Below, piece by piece: positions 6,309 through 10,645 of a stretch of DNA of 10,645 bases. The first letter of the stretch is position 1. Each line of letters begins with the position of its first letter. A model generated the notes under the pieces. That model was not told the DNA's origin, searched no databases, and saw only the letters and a program-made list of their open reading frames with translations. The DNA lies in contig CAMVGI010000021.1 of assembly GCA_947166955.1 (NCBI GenBank), forward strand, positions 1 through 10,645. Direction: 5' to 3'. The translations under genes and the position numbers were made by a program. This DNA is from an uncultured Clostridia bacterium. Its GTDB lineage: Bacteria > Bacillota_A > Clostridia > Oscillospirales > Oscillospiraceae.

Positions 6309-6734
6309 ATGAGTCTGGAAAAGAGTCAGAAGATCATCAAGGTGTTCGGTATTCTCAGCATTATCTCTGCCATTTTGGCGTTGCTCGGCGGTCTCGCCAT
6401 GCTCGGGATCGGCGGCATCGGCACCGCCACGGCAGGTGAAACGCCCGATCAGGAACTCGCAATGGGAATCGGCGTGGCCCTTTTTGCGGGCGTCGCGGCG
6501 CTTTTGACCGGCGTCGTCGATCTGGTGGAGGGCATCTTCTGCATGCGGGCGGCGAAGGACGCCGACAAGGCGCAGCCGCTGTGGATCGTTTCGATCATCG
6601 CCGTGATATTCGCCGCGATCACGCTCATCACCAGCTTTAAAAACGGCACGCAGGAGATCCTCTCCGCGGTGTTCTCGCTTGCCGTCAACTGCTTCGTTCT
6701 CTACTTAGCCAACAACATCAAGAAGCACGCCTGA
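6309..6734 (+). CDS. Small four-helix membrane protein of unknown function
   Basis: A 141-residue protein with a strong TTTAGGAGG ribosome binding site before ATG 6309. Hydrophobic segments lie at about 10-37, 50-76, 90-108 and 116-135, linked by short loops with a few charged residues, and both ends are short (basic tail NNIKKHA). I do not recognise a named family with confidence; it looks like a small uncharacterised integral membrane protein. It is the last gene of the run from the SLH-HAD gene onward, 69 bases after the AIM24-family gene, and is followed by a strong hairpin at 6749-6785. Joint expression with PrsW and AIM24 suggests it could be a partner or substrate of the protease, but nothing in the sequence proves it. 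Confidence 0.8.
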   Translation: MSLEKSQKIIKVFGILSIISAILALLGGLAMLGIGGIGTATAGETPDQELAMGIGVALFAGVAALLTGVVDLVEGIFCMRAAKDADKAQPLWIVSIIAVIFAAITLITSFKNGTQEILSAVFSLAVNCFVLYLANNIKKHA

Positions 6735-6748
6735 GAGCGTATGTGAAG

Positions 6749-6785
6749 CCCGGCGGCGGAATGGAGAAGCCATTCCGCCGTCGGG
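6749..6785 (+). terminator. Strong hairpin ending the PrsW/AIM24 operon
   Basis: A 16-bp stem (CCCGGCGGCGGAATGG with CCATTCCGCCGTCGGG) closes a five-base loop with a single G-T mismatch. It starts 15 bases after the stop of the membrane protein gene. Only TT follows the stem, so it lacks a proper U-tract. It may be a weak intrinsic terminator or an mRNA-end stabiliser rather than a strict stop. Confidence 0.5.
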
Positions 6786-6792
6786 TTCTGCA

Positions 6793-6852
6793 AGCGGGGA
6801 ATTACCCGGAGTCTCCCGCTGAACCACTGAGGTTCGCTCGGCGGTTCAGCGG
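6793..6852 (+). promoter_or_regulatory. Structured leader with mutually exclusive stems upstream of the SDF transporter
   Basis: Three pairings compete. Stem A is AGCGGG (6793-6798) with CCCGCT (6815-6820). Stem B is GAACC (6821-6825) with GGTTC (6831-6835). Stem C is CCGCTGAACC (6816-6825) with GGTTCAGCGG (6843-6852), a perfect 10-bp match. A and B can coexist; C excludes both. Such a switch suits an attenuator or a ligand-responsive leader, but no poly-U tract follows and the start codon is 54 bases downstream. No known riboswitch class is recognised. Confidence 0.45.
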
Positions 6853-6884
6853 CGGATTCTGACCTTTCGCGCGGAGGAAAAGAC

Positions 6885-6938
6885 ATGGAAAGCAGAGGGG
6901 AATACGATGGAATTGAAAGCGGATCTTTCACAGCTTGA
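6885..6938 (+). other. Possible 17-codon upstream ORF overlapping the transporter start
   Basis: ATG 6885 has a strong ribosome binding site (GCGGAGGAAAAGAC) and encodes 17 residues ending TGA at 6936-6938, in a different frame from the transporter, whose ATG 6907 lies inside it. Ribosomes using it would cover the transporter start. It may couple or limit translation, or be fortuitous. Confidence 0.3.
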
Positions 6939-8553
6939 CACAGCGGTAGATTATGTTCGCGATACGCTGAGCAGGAAAAAGGTCGACTCCCGCGAGGCGA
7001 TCCGCGCGGCACTGATTACGGAAGAGGCTTTCCGGGTTATGACGGAGTGTGCGGAAAGCCCGGACGAAGTAATTTCCATATCTATCGTGTCCAGACTCGG
7101 AAACACCCAGATCCGCATCAGCGGAAGGACGAAGGAATTCGCCGAAGACAGGATAGACATTTCCAGCCAATGGAGTTTTGACGATCTTACTCCCGAACAA
7201 GAAGATGTGTGCAGGTCTCTGAACAGACGCATTCTGGGGGATCGGCTGTCCGTTCGTTTTCGCCGCGGCATCTCTGTCATAAAGATTGGCGTTTCCAACC
7301 CTCAGTTCGCGCAGCTATATCTTACATTTGCCGGATTGCTTTTGGGCGTGCTGGCTGGTATCCTGATGGGGAAAATCCTTGCGCCTTCCGTCAATACCAC
7401 GGTGTCGAACTATTTTTTCGACCCCGTATCCACCATGTTTATGAATGCGCTTAAAATGATAGTGGCGCCGCTGGTATTCTTTTCCATCGCCTCCAGCATC
7501 GGCGACATTCAGGATATGAGGACGCTTGGGCGTATTGCCGGGAGGCTTGTGGCGTATCTTGTCGGCTCCGCCATTGTGGGGATCGTTCTGGGATTTTGCA
7601 TTTGGCACGTGTTCCCGATTGGCGACCCGCAGCTCAGGGAAATGGTTTCCGAATCGGCGGCCGCCTCAGCCGCCCAGTCCGGCGGATATTCCATTTCCTT
7701 GCTGGACGCCGTTGTCGGGATCGTGCCGTCAGATGTGATTTCTCCATTTTTGAGATCCGATATGCTGAAGATCATCTTTATGGCGATCCTGCTCGGCACC
7801 GCCTGCGGAACCTTGTCCGACCGCATCAGGGTGTTGAAGGATTTTTTGGCGGACGGGTATATCATTGCCGAAAGGATCACGCAGATCATTATTCAGGTGA
7901 TGCCACTCGCAATATTCTGCTCTATGGCGAAGATGGTTCTTTCCATGGATGTCAAAACACTGCTTGCTGTGTTCTCGTGGGTTCCGGTGACGTTTATCGG
8001 CAATGCCGCCATGATATTCCTGTACGGCGTGATGGTGCTTGTTTTCGCGCGATGCAATCCAATTACGTTTTTCAAAAAATACTATCCCGCCATGTTGACG
8101 GGCTTTACCTTCGCTTCATCTAACGCCGCGCTGCCTACCGCAATGGATCTATGCGGCCAAAAGCTGGGCGTCTCCAAGAAAATTTATTCTATCGCTCTGC
8201 CATTGGGATGCACCGTGACGCCGGGGGGCTCATGCATAACCCTGGCCATCAGCGCTTTGTTTATGGCAAAAATTTTTGAAGTTCCGGTTACACTTTCTCT
8301 GATGACAAGCATCGCGATCACGCTTTTGATCATCGAAAGCGGCGCGCCGGGATTGCCGGGCGGAGCGTTGCTGCTGTTCTCCATTCTGCTGCCGGAAATC
8401 GGCATACCGTCCGAGGCGATCGGGATTGTGATGGGATTGTTCTCCATCGTCGGCATGATGCTGGTATGCGGCAATGTCACCGGGTTGGGCGCTATTACGC
8501 TGATCGTAGCCAGGCGGGAAAACATGCTGGACAAAGAGATATATGACGGTTAA
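6907..8553 (+). CDS. SDF-family (dicarboxylate/amino acid symporter-like) transporter with GHKL-like N-terminal extension
   Basis: A 548-residue protein with GAGGGG just before ATG 6907. Residues 1-130 are soluble and resemble a degenerate RsbW/GHKL ATPase-like fold (AALITEEAFRVMTECAE, then two beta-strand segments) without clear nucleotide-binding boxes. Residues 135-535 are a complete DAACS/SDF transporter of the GltPh fold: eight helices, hairpin HP1 (ASSNAALPTAMD, 403-414), TM7 (PLGCTVTPGGS, 432-442), HP2 (GAPGLPGGALL, 479-489) and TM8 (GNVTGLGAITLIVAR). Against GltPh, TM7 NMDGT is TPGGS and TM8 D390, D394, R397 and D405 appear as F, G, L and L; only the NVTG asparagine (N523) remains. 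The usual Na+ sites and acidic-substrate site are therefore absent, so substrate and coupling ion are unclear. Codon use looks less GC-rich than the SLH-HAD or PAP2 genes, hinting at transfer. Confidence 0.87.
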   Translation: MELKADLSQLDTAVDYVRDTLSRKKVDSREAIRAALITEEAFRVMTECAESPDEVISISIVSRLGNTQIRISGRTKEFAEDRIDISSQWSFDDLTPEQEDVCRSLNRRILGDRLSVRFRRGISVIKIGVSNPQFAQLYLTFAGLLLGVLAGILMGKILAPSVNTTVSNYFFDPVSTMFMNALKMIVAPLVFFSIASSIGDIQDMRTLGRIAGRLVAYLVGSAIVGIVLGFCIWHVFPIGDPQLREMVSESAAASAAQSGGYSISLLDAVVGIVPSDVISPFLRSDMLKIIFMAILLGTACGTLSDRIRVLKDFLADGYIIAERITQIIIQVMPLAIFCSMAKMVLSMDVKTLLAVFSWVPVTFIGNAAMIFLYGVMVLVFARCNPITFFKKYYPAMLTGFTFASSNAALPTAMDLCGQKLGVSKKIYSIALPLGCTVTPGGSCITLAISALFMAKIFEVPVTLSLMTSIAITLLIIESGAPGLPGGALLLFSILLPEIGIPSEAIGIVMGLFSIVGMMLVCGNVTGLGAITLIVARRENMLDKEIYDG

Positions 8554-8803
8554 ATGGACGCCGGAAGGCATGCCGAAAGGACTGTGCAGGGCAAAGAAGC
8601 TGTACTATGTCATGACTGCGGACGGAACGTATGTACCGGAAGAATACGGCTTCGGATATGTCAGAACGCTTGCCCGGAGCTTTTACGGGATCGAGGCTGT
8701 GGAGCTGATAAAAGCTGTGGGATTGGATATCGATGGTGCGGATGCGGAGGCGATTATCCGGGAATGCATGGATCGTATTGGAACTGACCATAGTGGTCGA
8801 TGA
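8543..8803 (+). pseudogene. C-terminal fragment of a flavodoxin-fold NAD(P)H oxidoreductase
   Basis: An 86-codon ORF begins at ATG 8543 inside the transporter gene (11-base overlap, different frame) without a clear ribosome binding site. From KWTPEG onward it matches the C-terminal part of NAD(P)H quinone oxidoreductases/azoreductases: GLCRAKKLYYVMTADG is the strand and loop near the flavin, and EEYGFGYVRTLARSFYGI is the characteristic following helix region, ending in VGLDIDGADAEAIIREC. The family is usually about 170-210 residues; the N-terminal half with the FMN phosphate-binding loop is missing. The homology starts almost exactly at the transporter stop, which suggests that a deletion or insertion replaced its first half. 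It may still be translated by coupling but is probably inactive. A PAP2 gene follows after 15 bases. Confidence 0.65.
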
Positions 8804-8818
8804 CAAGGAGATATCCTA

Positions 8819-9715
8819 ATGAACAAGAAAAACGTCCTTTCCGTCCCGACGGCCTGCTTTTGGGCGGTCGTCGCCGTGTGCGTGCTGGGCATCCTCGTCG
8901 GCTCGTTCGCGGACTTTTCCATCAACGAATCGCTCGCCAACAAGACCTCGCTCGGCTCGTTCTTCGCGACCTACGGCTCCTACTTCTCCTACTGCCTCTA
9001 TCCCGCGGCGGGCGCGTGCCTGTACGCGGGGCTGCGGGAAAAGGGCGAGAAGTACCGGATGCTCGCGCGGACGCTGCTGATTTTGGGCTTTTTCATGGCG
9101 GTGTACTACTCCAACAGCTACAACGGCAAGGCGGTGCGCGCGCTCATCGGCTATCAGGCGGGGGAGAGCGCCCCAGCGCTCTCCATCGTCAGCTGGCTTT
9201 TCTGGGTGGTGCTCTACGCCTGGGTGCCGTTCGTGATGCTCAGGGTCCTTGACCGCTCGGACCCCGACAAGCTCATTGCGGTCGGCGCGGCGATCCTCGT
9301 CGCGGGCATCGCGGCGGACAACGTCAACCTCTGGCTCAAGCAGGTCGGCTCCCGCCCGCGCTACAAGTACCTCATTACGCTCGATGACCCAATCTCCGAG
9401 TTCCGCAACTGGTGGCAGATGCGCCCCAACCTCGCCGGCAGCGACGACAACTTCAAAAGCTGGCCGAGCGGCAACATGACCATCGCCGCCATGATGTTCT
9501 CGTTGCCGATGCTCGCGGACGTGACGAAAACGAGAAACGATGGGAAGAACCTCCGTTGCTTCCTCGTCGCCTGCGTGTTCGTGCTGCTCTACGGCTACAA
9601 CCGCATCCACATGACCAACCACTTCCTCTCGGACGTCTGCTTCGGCACGCTCATCACCTATCTTATATTCGCGGCGGTCGGCACGGCGTTTTTGCGCGCG
9701 GCGGAGAAACGATAA
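8819..9715 (+). CDS. PAP2-superfamily membrane phosphatase-like protein with altered motifs
   Basis: A 298-residue membrane protein with AAGGAG eight bases upstream of ATG 8819. About six to seven hydrophobic segments are seen, with the conserved region at 170-275. The PAP2 motifs appear in order: motif 1 around KQVGSRPRYK (K174, R179-R181; canonical KX6RP has its final proline replaced by Y), motif 2 WPSGNM (216-219; canonical PSGH has N in place of H), and motif 3 NRIHMTNHFLSD (N261, R262, H268, D272; canonical SRX5HX3D). The nucleophilic histidine H268 and its aspartate are kept, but the histidine that protonates the leaving group is not. Family members usually dephosphorylate lipid pyrophosphates or phosphatidate. 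Activity here is uncertain; it could be slow, altered or absent. Its GC-rich codon use resembles the SLH-HAD gene rather than the preceding transporter. Confidence 0.85.
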   Translation: MNKKNVLSVPTACFWAVVAVCVLGILVGSFADFSINESLANKTSLGSFFATYGSYFSYCLYPAAGACLYAGLREKGEKYRMLARTLLILGFFMAVYYSNSYNGKAVRALIGYQAGESAPALSIVSWLFWVVLYAWVPFVMLRVLDRSDPDKLIAVGAAILVAGIAADNVNLWLKQVGSRPRYKYLITLDDPISEFRNWWQMRPNLAGSDDNFKSWPSGNMTIAAMMFSLPMLADVTKTRNDGKNLRCFLVACVFVLLYGYNRIHMTNHFLSDVCFGTLITYLIFAAVGTAFLRAAEKR

Positions 9716-9804
9716 GCGAAAAAAACAAAACGCATACAATATAAATTTTAAACAAACCTCGGGGTGCTGTGCGCTCGCGGCAACATATGATTTCTGTTTC
9801 TCGC

Positions 9805-9833
9805 TTGTAAGTTTTGCGGTTTTGTGGTAAACT
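9805..9833 (+). promoter_or_regulatory. Candidate extended -10 promoter for the acetyltransferase pair
   Basis: TTGTAA (9805-9810), a 17-base spacer and TAAACT (9828-9833) preceded by TGG give an extended -10 pattern. Transcription would begin near 9840, about 80 bases before the GTG start at 9921. The hexamers match the consensus at four of six positions each. The rest of the 9716-9920 gap is AT-rich and I see no terminator for the PAP2 gene. Confidence 0.4.
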
Positions 9834-9849
9834 GAGGTCAACACAGAGG

Positions 9850-9924
9850 ATGAAGATCGCTGTGCGTCCGGCGTATTTTTGTTTACAGTTGGGTATTTTT
9901 TTCCTGTGTGGGAACGGAGCGTGA
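9850..9924 (+). other. Possible 24-residue leader peptide overlapping the acetyltransferase start
   Basis: ATG 9850 opens a 24-codon frame with a basic start and hydrophobic middle (AYFCLQLGIFFLC). Its TGA (9922-9924) overlaps the downstream GTG as GTGA, the four-base overlap seen in translational coupling. The ribosome binding site is poor (AGAGG touching the ATG) and the predicted promoter would leave only a nine-base leader, so translation is uncertain. Confidence 0.3.
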
Positions 9925-10448
9925 GAGAATTGCGAGAGTTAAAGCTCTATGTTTGGAACGCGGATATGTCCGACAAGATTCCTGTATCCGTCGTCCCAGC
10001 GAGCCAGAGTGATATTAAGGCGACAAAGAATTGGCAGACGAGCTGGACTTCTTCGGCGGCAAAAGAAATGCCCAACAAGGTCGCACTGCATCGGGCGGAT
10101 GACGGCGAGCTGTTGGGGCTGATGTCTTATGAAATTGATCACGGCGCGCTGGCGGTCGAAATCATCTACATTGAGAGCGCCGCGCACAGCAATGCGAACC
10201 TTCTGCATGCCACGGGGCAAAGCAAGAAATACATCGGTATCGCCAGAGCATTGATCGCGTATGCTGCGAAGGCGTCCATTGATGCCGGTTTTGACGGTGT
10301 GTTGTTCTTCAAGGCAAAGACGGACGAGCTGAGGAAATACTATATGCAGGAATTTGGCGCGATGCCGGTTGGCCGCTATGATCCCTATCGGCTTGTGATT
10401 TGGGAAGATGCAGCGGCAAACATTATATCTGACTATAGGGAGGCGTGA
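9921..10448 (+). CDS. GNAT-type N-acetyltransferase domain protein
   Basis: From GTG 9921 the product has 175 residues. This start is preferred because GGAACGGAGC lies upstream and homologous-looking sequence begins with RELRELKLYVWNAD; the frame also opens earlier at TTG 9879 with no ribosome site. The fold is GNAT-like: a strand pair with KVALHRADDGELLGLMSYEI and AVEIIYIESA, then the acetyl-CoA loop and helix around KKYIGIARALIAYAAKASIDAG (K103, G106, A108, close to the R/QxxGxG/A signature), and a last strand and helix with GVLFFKAKTDELRKYYMQEFGAMPV. The order is normal and the length typical. The acceptor is unknown. The next gene starts four bases after its stop with its own GGGAGG, so the two form an operon. 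It could be part of an accessory or mobile-element module, but no such neighbour is visible. Confidence 0.72.
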   Translation: MRELRELKLYVWNADMSDKIPVSVVPASQSDIKATKNWQTSWTSSAAKEMPNKVALHRADDGELLGLMSYEIDHGALAVEIIYIESAAHSNANLLHATGQSKKYIGIARALIAYAAKASIDAGFDGVLFFKAKTDELRKYYMQEFGAMPVGRYDPYRLVIWEDAAANIISDYREA

Positions 10449-10451
10449 AAA

Positions 10452-10645
10452 ATGACAGAGCAGAAAAAGCAATATCTTAGCGAGATGGAGACGCATGGTG
10501 CTGAGAATGGCTGGGTTTCGCCGCTGACGGAAGAGGACAAGGAGTTCTTCGCCTATTTCCGCTCGGTCTGTAAGCGGTACAATATCACGCCGTCCAGGGC
10601 GACGCGTATGGAGTACGATTTTGTGACCCGCGTTGCGGAAAGCGA
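10452..10645 (+). CDS. Short acidic/basic-rich protein of unknown function (3' end outside window)
   Basis: The frame opens at ATG 10452, with GGGAGG nine bases upstream, and continues to the right edge: 64 complete codons, no stop. The visible product is highly charged and helical (SEMETHGAENGW, then SPLTEEDKEFFAYFRSVCKRY, then a helix-turn-helix-like TPSRATRMEYDFVTRVAES) with no membrane segment. I do not recognise the family. It directly follows the GNAT-like gene in the same operon and is probably its partner. A toxin-antitoxin relation is conceivable but not shown: known GNAT toxins are normally preceded by a ribbon-helix-helix antitoxin, which is not the order here. Confidence 0.6.
   Translation, partial: MTEQKKQYLSEMETHGAENGWVSPLTEEDKEFFAYFRSVCKRYNITPSRATRMEYDFVTRVAES

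Noticed and set aside
8816..9844. 342-codon minus-strand frame opposite the PAP2 gene
   Set aside because: It is a charged, repetitive-looking product with no recognisable motif; the plus strand has the ordered PAP2 motifs and a ribosome site.
9879..9920. TTG-initiated N-terminal extension of the GNAT-like protein
   Set aside because: There is no ribosome site before TTG 9879 and the added residues do not fit the fold; GTG 9921 is better placed.
1..10645. CRISPR arrays, tRNA or rRNA genes, insertion sequences and att sites
   Set aside because: I saw no regularly spaced repeats, cloverleaf or ribosomal motifs, transposase or integrase genes, or terminal inverted repeats with target duplications.

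Overview
The window looks like chromosome of a moderately GC-rich Firmicute of the class Clostridia, probably a gut bacterium of the Oscillospiraceae type. This is inferred from strong AGGAGG-type ribosome binding sites, a LytS-like sensor kinase, an S-layer-homology surface protein, an AIM24 (TIGR00266) protein and overall protein style. No rRNA, tRNA, CRISPR array, transposase or integrase was seen.

Left part (1-2739, all minus strand): the N-terminal 175 codons of a TetR regulator run off the left edge, with a strong 34-bp dyad just upstream that is a candidate autoregulatory operator. A short, AT-richer stretch follows, holding a 64-codon Rossmann-type ORF that looks like the stump of an oxidoreductase. 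Next is a two-component pair: an unusual response regulator (XRE helix-turn-helix first, receiver second) whose stop overlaps the start of a LytS/YehU-type multi-pass histidine kinase by one base (TGATG).

Centre (2740-6734): a divergent control region carries a nested inverted repeat between two predicted promoters. Rightward it leads into a 33-codon ORF that is the stump of a HAD phosphatase, coupled to a secreted S-layer-homology/HAD phosphatase. PrsW-like intramembrane protease, AIM24-family protein and four-helix membrane protein genes follow on the same strand with 48-69 base gaps, probably one envelope-related operon. Two of these genes share a similar leader motif.

Right part (6735-10645): a hairpin-rich leader with mutually exclusive stems precedes an SDF-family transporter. 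It carries a GHKL-like N-terminal extension and has lost most canonical Na+/substrate residues. Its 3' end overlaps the surviving C-terminal part of a flavodoxin-fold NAD(P)H oxidoreductase, suggesting a past rearrangement. A PAP2-family membrane phosphatase with altered catalytic motifs follows. After a promoter-like region come a GNAT-type acetyltransferase and a short partner gene cut by the right edge.

No single large new system is proven. The best leads are the atypical transporter with its structured leader, the XRE-REC/LytS pair with its divergent operator, the PrsW-AIM24-membrane protein cluster, and three truncated genes at rearrangement points.
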